This document shows positions 1-7,248 of a stretch of 31,131 nucleotides of DNA, piece after piece. Under the pieces are notes generated by a model. It did no database searches. It saw only the letters and a list, made by a program, of their open reading frames with translations, and had not been told where the DNA came from. Origin of the DNA: Sva-07 sp964651825 (GTDB lineage: Bacteria > Actinomycetota > Acidimicrobiia > Acidimicrobiales > Ilumatobacteraceae); the NCBI GenBank assembly GCA_964651825.1, contig CAZYWK010000044.1, positions 1-31,131 on the forward strand, given 5' to 3'. Numbering within the stretch: position 1 is the first letter of the stretch; each line of letters opens with the position of its first letter. The position numbers and the translations under genes were made by a program.

Positions 1-1087
1 CAAGAACAACTCCGACGGCAAGGGCAACAGCTACGGCTGCCACGAGAACTACCTGCTCGCCCGCGAGTTGCCGTTCGGTCGCCTGACGGCACAGATCACC
101 CCCCACTTCGTCACCCGTCAGGTGTTCTGCGGCGCGGGCAAGGTGGGCTGCGAACTGGCCGGCCGTCCGCACGACCACGTGCCGTACCAGTTGAGCCAGC
201 GGGCCGACTTCTTCGAAGAGGAGATCGGCCTCGAGACCACGCTCAAGCGGCCGATCGTCAACACCCGCGACGAGCCCCACGCCGACGCCCAGAAGTACCG
301 GCGTCTGCACGTCATCGTCGGCGACGCCAACATGAGCGAGGTCGCCACCTATCTCAAGGTCGGCACCACCGCCATCGTGCTGGCGATGATCGAAGACGAC
401 GCGCTCGGCGACGAATGGATCCTCGGCAACCCGGTCGCCGCCATCCGGCAGGTGAGCCACGACCCCTCGTTGCGCCAGACGATCATGCTGCGCGACGGCA
501 GCAGGGCCACCGCGCTGGAGGTGCAGTGGGGACTGTTCGAGCGGGCCAAGAAGTACGAGCAGTCCCACGGCCTCGCGTGCGTGGGTGAGTCCGTCGGCAT
601 CGACGTGCTCGATCGCTGGGAGCGAGTGCTCGCCGGCCTCGAGACAGATCCCGGCTCCGTGGCCCACTGGGTCGACTGGGTCGCCAAGCAGCGCCTCGTC
701 GCCGGATACGCCGAGCGCCACGGCCTCGAACCGGCCTCCGGCAAGCTCAAGGCGATCGACCTCCAGTACCACGACCTGCGTACCGACCGCTGTCTCGCCC
801 TCCGGGCCGGCCTCGACACGATCGTCGACCCGGCCGACGCAACGGCGGCGATGACCGAGCCGCCCACCACGACCCGCGCCTACTTCCGCGGTCGCTGCCT
901 CGCCAAGTACCCCGACGACGTGGTCGCCGCGAACTGGGACTCGCTCGTGTTCGACGTCGGCCGCGACCCGTTGCGTCGGGTGCCGATGATGGAACCGTTG
1001 CGCGGCACCGCCGACCACGTTGCTACCTTGATCGACACGAGCGACACCGCCCGCGAACTGCTCGAACGACTCGGGCAGGACAACTGA
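1..1087 (+). CDS. dop: Pup deamidase/depupylase Dop, 5' end missing
   Basis: Dop converts the C-terminal Gln of Pup to Glu and also removes Pup from substrates. The reading frame is open from base 2, so the window starts inside the gene; about 361 residues are visible of a family length near 500. The first visible residues are the Dop/PafA motif KNN-DGKGNSYGCHENYL. Further blocks are LETTLKRPIVNTRDEPHADA, HVIVGDANMSEVATYLK, and near the C-terminus RAYFRGRCLAKYPDD and MEPLRGTADHV. TYLKVGTTA and the C-terminal WDSLVFDVGRDPLRRVP are Dop-like rather than PafA-like. The gene directly precedes pup, its usual position. The N-terminal metal/ATP residues and the Dop loop lie outside the window. Identification is firm; the true start is not visible. 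Confidence 0.96.
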   Translation, partial: KNNSDGKGNSYGCHENYLLARELPFGRLTAQITPHFVTRQVFCGAGKVGCELAGRPHDHVPYQLSQRADFFEEEIGLETTLKRPIVNTRDEPHADAQKYRRLHVIVGDANMSEVATYLKVGTTAIVLAMIEDDALGDEWILGNPVAAIRQVSHDPSLRQTIMLRDGSRATALEVQWGLFERAKKYEQSHGLACVGESVGIDVLDRWERVLAGLETDPGSVAHWVDWVAKQRLVAGYAERHGLEPASGKLKAIDLQYHDLRTDRCLALRAGLDTIVDPADATAAMTEPPTTTRAYFRGRCLAKYPDDVVAANWDSLVFDVGRDPLRRVPMMEPLRGTADHVATLIDTSDTARELLERLGQDN

Positions 1088-1176
1088 CCAGCCGATGAGC
1101 AGCAGAGCCCACGCAACACTGAAGCGACCCGAATGATCGACCCCCACCACACCGATCGAAGGAGACAGTGACGGAG
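1088..1176 (+). other. dop-pup intergenic leader
   Basis: This 89-nt stretch holds the Shine-Dalgarno-like AAGGAG (1159-1164) for pup and a 13-codon ATG frame at 1095-1136 that ends in TGA. The short frame has no visible ribosome binding site and is probably chance. I see no convincing -35/-10 pair or terminator, so pup is likely cotranscribed with dop. Confidence 0.4.
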
Positions 1177-1374
1177 ATGGCCGAACGAACCCAGAAGTCC
1201 AAGCCGACAACGAGCCGTGAGACGACCGAGGTCACCGACGCCGCGCCGGCGGTCACCGAGACCGGTGAGAAGTTGAAGGCCGAGCTCGACGACCTCCTCG
1301 ACGAGATCGACGAAGTGCTCGAGACCAACGCCGAGGACTTCGTCAAGTCGTACGTCCAGAAGGGTGGGCAGTGA
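1177..1374 (+). CDS. pup: Prokaryotic ubiquitin-like protein Pup
   Basis: Pup is the protein tag that PafA joins to substrate lysines for proteasomal degradation. The protein is 65 aa, close to the usual 64. Its N-terminal half is polar and probably disordered. The C-terminal half carries the family signature ELDDLLDEIDEVLETNAEDF (residues 36-55), the helix that binds the proteasomal ATPase, followed by VKSYVQKGGQ. The last residue is Gln65, so Dop must deamidate it before ligation, which fits dop being next door. I chose the ATG at 1177. An in-frame GTG at 1168 would add three residues but lies only 3 nt after the GGAG at 1161-1164, too close for normal initiation. prcB starts 3 nt after the stop. 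Confidence 0.97.
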   Translation: MAERTQKSKPTTSRETTEVTDAAPAVTETGEKLKAELDDLLDEIDEVLETNAEDFVKSYVQKGGQ

Positions 1375-1377
1375 TCC

Positions 1378-2181
1378 GTGTCGATGCCGACCTTCGCCAT
1401 CGGTGACGATCCAGGATCCAGCTTCCCAGAACTCCTCCGCAAGGTCGGTCTGCACCCGAACGGAGCGTTGCCGGCGGGTGCGTCGTCGGAGCTTCTCCGC
1501 GAGCTCTCGATCCCACATGCGACCACCTGCGTCGCGCTCCGGTACGACAACGGTGTGATCATGGCCGGCGACCGCCGGGCGACGGCCGGCAACCTGATCT
1601 CGCACCGCTCGATGGACAAGGTCGTGCAGGCCGACCGGCACAGCGGAGTCGCCATCGCCGGCACCGCCGGCCCGGCGGTGGAGATGATCCGGCTGTTCCA
1701 ACTCCAACTCGAGCACTACGAGAAGGTCGAGGGCACCACCCTCAGCCTCGAGGGCAAGGCGAACCAGCTCTCGACGATGGTGCGCGCCAACCTGCCCGCG
1801 GCGATGCAGGGCCTCGTGGTGGTTCCCATCTTCGCCGGCTACGACCTGCGGCGTGACACCGGCCGGCTGTGGGACTTCGACGCCACGGGTGGCCGGTACG
1901 AAGAACGTGACTACGTCGCCACCGGATCCGGCAGCCTGCATGCGAGCACCGTGATCAAGGTGGGGTGGCGGGCATCGATCGACCGCGACGCAGCGGTGAA
2001 CCTCGCCTGCCGGGCGCTGTGGGAGGCGGCCGACGCCGACTCGGCGACGGGCGGTCCCGACATGCTGCGCGGGATCTATCCGATCGTCGCGTGCATCGAC
2101 GCCAACGGCTGGGACCGCCTGGCCGACGACGACTTGGGGCAACGCTTCGTGGCGATCGCGGAGGAGGTGCGTTCCCGATGA
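1378..2181 (+). CDS. prcB: 20S proteasome beta subunit (N-terminal Thr hydrolase)
   Basis: This is the catalytic beta subunit of the bacterial 20S proteasome. The 267-aa precursor has a propeptide of about 48 residues ending HA, then TTCVALRYDNGVIMAGDRRAT. Thr49 aligns with the processed N-terminal nucleophile of M. tuberculosis PrcB (TTIVALKY). Other family blocks are VAIAGTAGPAVEMIRLFQLQ, LEHYEKVEG, NLPAAMQGL, GSGSLHAS and DADSATGGPDMLRGIYP. The start is GTG at 1378, with an in-frame ATG at 1384 as an alternative differing by two residues. The stop overlaps the prcA start (ATGA), so translation is probably coupled and the subunits made in equal amounts. Identification is firm. Confidence 0.97.
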   Translation: MSMPTFAIGDDPGSSFPELLRKVGLHPNGALPAGASSELLRELSIPHATTCVALRYDNGVIMAGDRRATAGNLISHRSMDKVVQADRHSGVAIAGTAGPAVEMIRLFQLQLEHYEKVEGTTLSLEGKANQLSTMVRANLPAAMQGLVVVPIFAGYDLRRDTGRLWDFDATGGRYEERDYVATGSGSLHASTVIKVGWRASIDRDAAVNLACRALWEAADADSATGGPDMLRGIYPIVACIDANGWDRLADDDLGQRFVAIAEEVRSR

Positions 2182-2855
2182 GCATGCCGTTCTACGTCGC
2201 TCCCGAACAGATGATGAAGGACCGGGCCGACTACGCGCGCAAGGGCATCGCCCGCGGGCGGGCCCTCGTCGGCATCCGGTTCGTCGACGGGATCGCCATC
2301 GTGGCGGAGAATGCGTCCGACACGCTGCGCAAGGTGAGTGAGATCTACGACCGCATCGCCTTCGCCGGGGTCGGCAAGTACAACGAGTTCGACCAGCTCC
2401 GCGTCGCCGGTGTCCGCGCCGCCGACCTCAAGGGCTACCAGTATTCCCGCGACGATGTCGACGCACGGAGCCTCGCCAACAGTTACGCCCAGATGCTCGG
2501 CAACATCTTCACCCACGAGATGAAGCCGATGGAGGTCGAGATCCTCGTCGCCGAGGTCGGCTTGGTGCCGGACGACGACCAGATGTTCCACATCCTCTAC
2601 GACGGCACCGTCGTCGATCAGCGCGAATTCACCGCCATCGGTGGCGATGCCGAGGCGATCAAGGGCCGGCTGGCCGAAGCGTGGCGCGACGGCCTGTCGC
2701 TGTCCGAGGCGGTCCAGATGGGTGTGGCGGCGCTGTCCGGTGGTGAGCGCGAGATCCCCGCCAGAGAGCTCGAGGTCGCCGAGCTCGCGCGCACGAACGG
2801 CCGGCGCTGCTTCCACCGCCTCGCCCTCGACGAGCTCACCGCCGCGCTGGCCTGA
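2178..2855 (+). CDS. prcA: 20S proteasome alpha subunit
   Basis: PrcA forms the outer gate rings of the 20S core and contacts the ATPase ring. The 225-aa protein begins MSMPFYVAPEQMMKDRADYA, matching the MSFPYFISPEQAMRER start of M. tuberculosis PrcA, which supports ATG 2178 over the ATG at 2184. Further blocks are RKGIARGRALVGI, ISEIYDR-like VSEIYDRIAFAGVGKYNEFD, and LANSYAQMLGNIFTHEMKPM. A strong GGAGGAGGT (2160-2168) inside the end of prcB gives 9-nt spacing. As expected for an alpha subunit it has no N-terminal Thr nucleophile. The stop is followed almost at once by a long inverted repeat (2859-2912). Confidence 0.97.
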   Translation: MSMPFYVAPEQMMKDRADYARKGIARGRALVGIRFVDGIAIVAENASDTLRKVSEIYDRIAFAGVGKYNEFDQLRVAGVRAADLKGYQYSRDDVDARSLANSYAQMLGNIFTHEMKPMEVEILVAEVGLVPDDDQMFHILYDGTVVDQREFTAIGGDAEAIKGRLAEAWRDGLSLSEAVQMGVAALSGGEREIPARELEVAELARTNGRRCFHRLALDELTAALA

Positions 2856-2858
2856 TCA

Positions 2859-2912
2859 TCGTTTGCGTCGGGATTCCGCACCGACAAGGGCGGAGAAGCC
2901 CGACGCAAACGA
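2859..2912 (+). promoter_or_regulatory. Perfect 14-bp inverted repeat between prcA and pxpA
   Basis: The arm at 2859-2872 (TCGTTTGCGTCGGG) is the exact reverse complement of 2899-2912, with a 26-nt loop that itself holds a 5-bp TCCGC/GCGGA stem (2875-2879 with 2890-2894). It starts 3 nt after the prcA stop. The right arm runs into the GAAGG (2911-2915) that would serve as ribosome binding site for pxpA at 2923. No T-tract follows, so a classical terminator is unlikely. A structure limiting read-through or pxpA translation, an mRNA end-protecting hairpin, or a protein operator are all possible. The repeat is seen directly; its function is inferred. Confidence 0.6.
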
Positions 2913-2922
2913 AGGGTTTACG

Positions 2923-3699
2923 ATGACTCGGGTGCGGTTCGACCTCAACAGTGATCTCGGGGAGTCGTACGGCGCGTGGAAGCTGGGCGACGACGAGGCG
3001 ATGCTCGACCTCGTCACGAGCGCCAACATCGCCTGCGGGTTCCACGCCGGGGATCCCTCGACGCTGCGGGCGACCTGTGCCGCGGCGGCCGCGCGTGGCG
3101 TCACGGTCGGCGCGCAGGTGTCGTACCGCGATCTCGCCGGGTTCGGGCGGCGCCACATCGAGATGGAGCCGGCGGAGCTCCGCGACGCTGTCGTCTATCA
3201 GCTCGGCGCACTGGACGCGTTCGCCCAGGTCGCCGGAACCCGAGTGGCGTACGTGAAGCCGCACGGCGCGCTCTACCACGTCACCGCGCAGCGGAGGGAC
3301 TACGCGGCTGCGGTGGTCGCGGCGGTCATCGACTACGACCCGTCGATGGCGATCCTCGGGCTGCCCGGCTCGGAACTGCTGGCAGCCGCCGACGATGCCG
3401 GGCTGGAGTCGGTGGGGGAGGCGTTCGCCGACCGCGCCTACCTGCCCGATGGTGGCCTGGTGCCCCGGAGCGAGCCCGGCAGCGTCCTCACCGACCCCGA
3501 CGAGATCGGGCGGCGAGTCGTCCGGATCGCCACCGAGGGGATGGTCACCGCCGTCGACGGCTCGGTCGTCCGGGTGCGAGCGTCGTCGATGTGCGTCCAC
3601 GGCGACACGCCTGGAGCGGTCGACATCGCCCGTGCGGTACGCGCCGCGTTCGAGACCGCCGGGATCGAGGTCCGCAGCTTCATCCCCTCGAGGCCGTGA
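2923..3699 (+). CDS. pxpA: 5-oxoprolinase subunit PxpA (LamB/YcsF family)
   Basis: PxpA works with PxpBC in ATP-dependent opening of 5-oxoproline (pyroglutamate) to glutamate in the cytoplasm. The 258-aa protein carries the LamB/YcsF signatures in order: FDLNSDLGESYGAW near the N-terminus, ANIACGFHAGDPSTL, VGAQVSYRDLAGFGRR, VKPHGALYH, FADRAYLPDGGLVPR and CVHGDTPGAVDIA. The usual Asn of KPHGALYN is His here. I chose ATG 2923 because DLNSDLGE lies at the usual distance from the N-terminus and GAAGG sits 7 nt upstream; an upstream extension in frame would run back through prcA. The stop overlaps the pxpB GTG by 4 nt. The order A-B-C differs from the E. coli order B-C-A. Confidence 0.93.
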   Translation: MTRVRFDLNSDLGESYGAWKLGDDEAMLDLVTSANIACGFHAGDPSTLRATCAAAAARGVTVGAQVSYRDLAGFGRRHIEMEPAELRDAVVYQLGALDAFAQVAGTRVAYVKPHGALYHVTAQRRDYAAAVVAAVIDYDPSMAILGLPGSELLAAADDAGLESVGEAFADRAYLPDGGLVPRSEPGSVLTDPDEIGRRVVRIATEGMVTAVDGSVVRVRASSMCVHGDTPGAVDIARAVRAAFETAGIEVRSFIPSRP

Positions 3700-4298
3700 T
3701 CGTCCGCCCGTACGGACCAGCGGCTTGGCTCGTCGACGAAGTCGACGACCCGGTGGCCTGGACGGCGGGTCTCCATGCCGAGCACCTCGACGGCGTCAGG
3801 GAGGTCGTGCCGGCCGAACGTACCGTCGTCGTCACCTGCGACCGCGAGCACCACGAGGCCATCGGTGCGGTCCTGCCGTCGATCGGGCTGGCGAGTACGA
3901 CCGGTGTGACGGCACGGCACCAAGTGGTCGAGGTGATCTACGACGGCGAAGATCTGGCCGCGACCGCGGCGGCCGTCGGGATCTCGGTCGCCGAAGTGAT
4001 CCAACGGCACACGGCGCCGACCTACACCGTCGCGTTCTGCGGGTTCAGCCCAGGGTTCGCCTACTTGCGCGGGCTCGACCCGGCACTGGCGATCGCCAGG
4101 CGGCCGACTCCCCGCACGAACGTGCCGGCCGGTGCAGTGGCGATCGCGGCCGGCTACAGCTGCATCTATCCGTCGGCGTCGCCGGGCGGCTGGCAGCTGC
4201 TGGGCCGTACCGACCTGGTCGTGTTCGACGTCGAGCAGGCACAACCAGCGCTGCTCACGCCGGGCACGACGGTGACGTTCGAGGCCATCGGCCCATGA
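3696..4298 (+). CDS. pxpB: 5-oxoprolinase subunit PxpB (KipI/AHS1 family)
   Basis: PxpB pairs with PxpC to supply the kinase/amidase half of 5-oxoprolinase. The 200-aa length is normal. Diagnostic blocks are CGFSPGFAYL (residues 115-124), PRTNVPAGAVAIA (139-151), YPSASPGGWQLLGRT (158-172) and the C-terminal LLTPGTTVTFEAI. The gene starts at GTG 3696 within GTGA shared with the pxpA stop and ends in ATGA shared with pxpC, so the three subunits are translationally coupled. In Bacillus the homologue was first described as the kinase inhibitor KipI. No sporulation kinase gene is nearby, so the 5-oxoprolinase role is preferred. Confidence 0.92.
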   Translation: MIVRPYGPAAWLVDEVDDPVAWTAGLHAEHLDGVREVVPAERTVVVTCDREHHEAIGAVLPSIGLASTTGVTARHQVVEVIYDGEDLAATAAAVGISVAEVIQRHTAPTYTVAFCGFSPGFAYLRGLDPALAIARRPTPRTNVPAGAVAIAAGYSCIYPSASPGGWQLLGRTDLVVFDVEQAQPALLTPGTTVTFEAIGP

Positions 4299-5131
4299 CC
4301 GTCGCCCTGTGCATCCGCGTGACCGAACCCGGGTGGGGGACCACGGTGCAGGATCTGGGCCGGGTCGGCCTGGCCCACCTCGGGGTTCCGCGGGCAGGCG
4401 CCGTCGATCGGGCCGCTCACGATCGGGCCAACCGGCTCGTCGGCAACGAGGTCGGTGCCGCGACGTTCGAGACACGTGGCGGCCTGGTGATCGAGGCGCT
4501 CCGTCCACTCGTCGCGGCCACGAGCGCCGACGGCCAACGTCACACCCTCTCCACCGGTGATCGCCTCCGTGTCGAGGCGCACGCGCAGGCCGGTTGGACC
4601 TACGTCGCGGTACGCGGCGGTATCGACGTCGCCCCGGTGCTGGGCTCGCGGAGCCACGACACCCTGGCCGGTCTCGGCCCGCCGCCGATCGTCGCGGGCT
4701 CGGCCTTCACCGTCGGTCCCGATCCCGGTGGTGAACTGGTGGCCGATCACGCACCGGCCCGACCGCCCGAGCGGGTCGTCCGGCTGTGGGAGGGCCCGCG
4801 GACCGACTGGTTCGTCGACGGACTCGACGCGCTCACGGCACGGCGCTGGATCGTGGGGAACGACATCAGCCGGGTCGGCGCTCGCCTGGAACCCGGCCGC
4901 TTCGAGCGCACCCCGCATGCAGCCGAGCAGATGGCGAGCGAGGGACTTGTGGCCGGCGCCATCCAGATCACCCCCAGGGGCGAACCGATCGTGATGCTGG
5001 CGAACCACCCGACGACCGGGGGTTATCCCGTCATCGCGGTCGTCGATCCCGACGACCTCCAGATCGTCGCCGAGGCGATCCCCGGCGCGAGCGTCCGCTT
5101 CGTCGCCGCCCAGATCCACCGCAGCCGATGA
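4295..5131 (+). CDS. pxpC: 5-oxoprolinase subunit PxpC (KipA/AHS2 biotin-dependent-carboxyltransferase-like)
   Basis: PxpC is the partner of PxpB in 5-oxoproline hydrolysis. The 278-aa protein has the AHS2 signatures: GWGTTVQDLGRVGLAHLGVP and AGAVDRAAHDRANRLVGN near the N-terminus, YVAVRGGIDVAPVLGSRS in the middle, TLAGLG, and QITPRGEPIVMLANHPTTGG then YPVIAVV towards the C-terminus. The start ATG overlaps the pxpB stop by 4 nt. Length is slightly under the usual 290-310 aa but no block is missing. It is the last gene of the pxp operon; pafA follows after 64 nt with its own promoter-like element. General databases often name this family allophanate hydrolase subunit 2 or biotin-dependent carboxyltransferase; the three-gene context decides the call. 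Confidence 0.92.
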   Translation: MTVALCIRVTEPGWGTTVQDLGRVGLAHLGVPRAGAVDRAAHDRANRLVGNEVGAATFETRGGLVIEALRPLVAATSADGQRHTLSTGDRLRVEAHAQAGWTYVAVRGGIDVAPVLGSRSHDTLAGLGPPPIVAGSAFTVGPDPGGELVADHAPARPPERVVRLWEGPRTDWFVDGLDALTARRWIVGNDISRVGARLEPGRFERTPHAAEQMASEGLVAGAIQITPRGEPIVMLANHPTTGGYPVIAVVDPDDLQIVAEAIPGASVRFVAAQIHRSR

Positions 5132-5182
5132 CTGAAGACCCGCCATGTCGGGGGTTCTCGCTCATCGCTCGGGGGATGTGGA

Positions 5183-5188
5183 TAGGTT
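5183..5188 (+). promoter_or_regulatory. -10-like TAGGTT for leaderless pafA
   Basis: TAGGTT lies 7 nt before the pafA ATG (5196), so transcription would start at or beside the A of the start codon. No Shine-Dalgarno sequence precedes the ATG. The same arrangement recurs at eight other genes in the window. Confidence 0.5.
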
Positions 5189-5195
5189 GAGCGCG

Positions 5196-6554
5196 ATGGA
5201 GCGTCGCATCTACGGCCTCGAGAACGAGTACGGGGTCACGTGCACGCTCCGGGGCCAGCGCCGGCTCAGCCCCGACGAGGTGGCCCGCTACCTGTTCCGC
5301 CGGGTGGTGTCGTGGGGACGCAGCTCGAACGTGTTCCTCCAGAACGGCGCCCGCCTGTACCTCGACGTCGGCTCGCACCCGGAGTACGCCACGCCGGAAT
5401 GCGACTCGCTGTACGACCTCGTCGTCCACGACAAGGCGGGGGAGCGGATCCTCGAACAGCTCGTCGAGTCGGCCGAACAGCGTCTCGCCGAGGAATCGAT
5501 CCGCGGCACGATCTACCTGTTCAAGAACAACACCGACTCGGCCGGCAACTCCTACGGGTGCCACGAGAACTACCTCACCAACCGTGACGACGACCTCGGC
5601 CACTACGCCGAGGTGCTGATCCCGTTCTTCGTGAGCCGCCAGATCTACACCGGTGCCGGCAAGGTGCTGCAGACCGCCCGCGGCGCGACCTATTCGATCG
5701 CCCAGCGGGCCGAGCACATCTGGGAGGGGGTGTCGTCGGCCACCACCCGCAGCCGGCCGATCATCAACACCCGCGACGAACCGCATGCCGACGCCGAGCG
5801 GTACCGCCGCCTGCACGTGATCGTCGGCGACTCCAACATGAGCGAGTACTCCACCTTCGTCAAGGTCGGCGCCGCCGCCTGCATGCTGCGCATGTTGGAG
5901 GACAACAACGTCGTGCTGCGCGACATGACCCTGGAGAACCCGATCCGGGCGATCCGTGAGATCAGCCACGACATGACCTGCCGGCGAACGGTCCGGCTCG
6001 CCAACGGACGTGAGGTCAGCGCCCTCGACATCCAACGCGAGTACCTCGACCGCGCGCTGCGCTACGCCGACTCCCAGGGCTTCCCCCCGCTCGAACAGAA
6101 GGCACTCGAGATGTGGGAGCACTGCATCACCACGATCGAGAAGGATCCGCTGCTGCTCGACCGTGAGGTCGACTGGGTGATCAAGTACAAGCTCATCGAG
6201 GCGTTCCGTCAGCGCCACGACCTGCCTCTCGGCCACGCGAGGGTCCAGTTGCTCGACCTCCAGTACCACGACGTGTCGCGGACCCGCAGCCCGTTCTACA
6301 AGCTCCAGGACCGCGGCCTCGTGGAACGCATCTGCGCCGACGCCGACATCGAGACTGCGCTCGACGTTCCACCGCAGACCACGCGCGCTCGCCTGCGCGG
6401 CGAGTTCGTGAAGCGGGCGAAGGAACGCAAGCGGGACTACACCGTCGACTGGGTGCACCTGAAGCTCAACGACCAGGCGCAGCGGACCGTGCTGTGCAAA
6501 GACCCGTTCCGCAGCCGCGACGAGCGCGTCGAGCGCCTCATCGAGAGTCTTTGA
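5196..6554 (+). CDS. pafA: Pup-protein ligase PafA
   Basis: PafA uses ATP to phosphorylate the C-terminal Glu of deamidated Pup and joins it to a substrate lysine. The 452-aa length equals that of M. tuberculosis PafA. The N-terminus MERRIYGLENEYGV carries the metal-binding Glu residues, and LYLDVGSHPEYATPECDS carries the catalytic base Asp57. Other blocks are RYLFRRVVSWGRSSNVF, YLFKNNTDSAGNSYGCHENY, QRAEHIWEGVSSATTRSRP, HVIVGDSNMSEYSTF, and the C-terminal VDWVHLKLNDQAQRTVLCKD then PFRSRDERVERLI. I chose ATG 5196 because upstream in-frame residues have no family counterpart. It is a paralogue of Dop and shares several blocks with it, but lies after pxpC rather than directly after prcA. Confidence 0.97.
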   Translation: MERRIYGLENEYGVTCTLRGQRRLSPDEVARYLFRRVVSWGRSSNVFLQNGARLYLDVGSHPEYATPECDSLYDLVVHDKAGERILEQLVESAEQRLAEESIRGTIYLFKNNTDSAGNSYGCHENYLTNRDDDLGHYAEVLIPFFVSRQIYTGAGKVLQTARGATYSIAQRAEHIWEGVSSATTRSRPIINTRDEPHADAERYRRLHVIVGDSNMSEYSTFVKVGAAACMLRMLEDNNVVLRDMTLENPIRAIREISHDMTCRRTVRLANGREVSALDIQREYLDRALRYADSQGFPPLEQKALEMWEHCITTIEKDPLLLDREVDWVIKYKLIEAFRQRHDLPLGHARVQLLDLQYHDVSRTRSPFYKLQDRGLVERICADADIETALDVPPQTTRARLRGEFVKRAKERKRDYTVDWVHLKLNDQAQRTVLCKDPFRSRDERVERLIESL

Positions 6555-6594
6555 CGACGCCATCGGTTGCAACGGAATCGATCGCGGGGCGAGA

Positions 6595-6600
6595 TACCGT
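6595..6600 (+). promoter_or_regulatory. -10-like TACCGT upstream of lepB
   Basis: TACCGT sits 9 nt before the GTG start at 6610 with no ribosome binding site between. It fits the TANNNT near-leaderless pattern, although the spacing is the longest of the set. No clear -35 was found. Confidence 0.35.
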
Positions 6601-6609
6601 GGGCTTCTC

Positions 6610-7236
6610 GTGACCTCCGACGTCAGCACCCCGGCACCCCCCGACGGCGCGGATGTCCCACCGCTGCCGCCCGTGGCGCCCGAGCCCGACAGGCCGGGCC
6701 GCCTCTCGCCGGGTGCACGGGCGTTCTTCGACTGGGTCGTGGTCGTCACGATCGCGCTGCTCGTCGCGTTCCTCGTGCGCACGTTCGTGCTCGCCCACTT
6801 CGTCGTCGAGGGATCGTCGATGCACTCGACGCTCGAAACCGGCGACCGGGTGTTCGTCAACAAGCTCTCCTACCGACTCCACGACCCGAACCGCGGTGAC
6901 GTGGTCGTGCTGCACGAGGTGACCGGAGCGTCCGAACGTGACCTGATCAAGCGCGTCATCGGCCTGCCCGGCGAGAAGATCGCGATGCAGAACTGCGAGG
7001 TCACGATCGACGGGCGAAGGCTCGTCGAGCCGTACCTCGATCCCGAGGTCGTCACGTTCAACAACTGTGGCGCGAACTTTCCGGAGCTCACCGTTCCGGA
7101 AGACCACGTGTTCGTGATGGGCGACAACCGTGGCGGGTCCCAGGACAGCCGAGCCATCGGGCCGATCGACGAGAACGACCTGGTCGGCCGGGCCTTCGTG
7201 GTGTTCTGGCCCTCCAGCCACTGGAAGTGGCTCTGA
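6610..7236 (+). CDS. lepB: Signal peptidase I
   Basis: Signal peptidase I cleaves signal peptides from exported proteins on the outer face of the membrane. The 208-aa protein has a Pro-rich cytoplasmic N-terminus (residues 1-35), one membrane segment (about 41-62, FDWVVVVTIALLVAFLVRTFV), then the catalytic box VEGSSMHSTL with Ser70, and DLIKRVIGLPGE with the general base Lys114. Box E is GDNRGGSQDSRAIGPI. Ser and Lys are both present, so it should be active. The start is GTG 6610, supported by the promoter-like TACCGT upstream. It lies in the same direction as pafA and before tat genes, giving an export-related neighbourhood. Confidence 0.93.
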   Translation: MTSDVSTPAPPDGADVPPLPPVAPEPDRPGRLSPGARAFFDWVVVVTIALLVAFLVRTFVLAHFVVEGSSMHSTLETGDRVFVNKLSYRLHDPNRGDVVVLHEVTGASERDLIKRVIGLPGEKIAMQNCEVTIDGRRLVEPYLDPEVVTFNNCGANFPELTVPEDHVFVMGDNRGGSQDSRAIGPIDENDLVGRAFVVFWPSSHWKWL

Positions 7237-7248
7237 CGAGCCACGGGC

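Noticed and set aside
2..52. Similarity between the first bases and 5522-5572, suggesting a DNA repeat
   Set aside because: This is the shared KNN-NSYGCHENY block of the paralogues Dop and PafA, not a mobile or recent repeat.
1095..1136. 13-codon ATG frame in the dop-pup spacer as a leader peptide
   Set aside because: No ribosome binding site and no regulatory codon run is visible; short frames are frequent by chance.
5031..6863. 610-aa minus-strand frame opposite pafA and lepB
   Set aside because: The plus strand encodes complete PafA and LepB; the antisense product is a codon-bias artefact.
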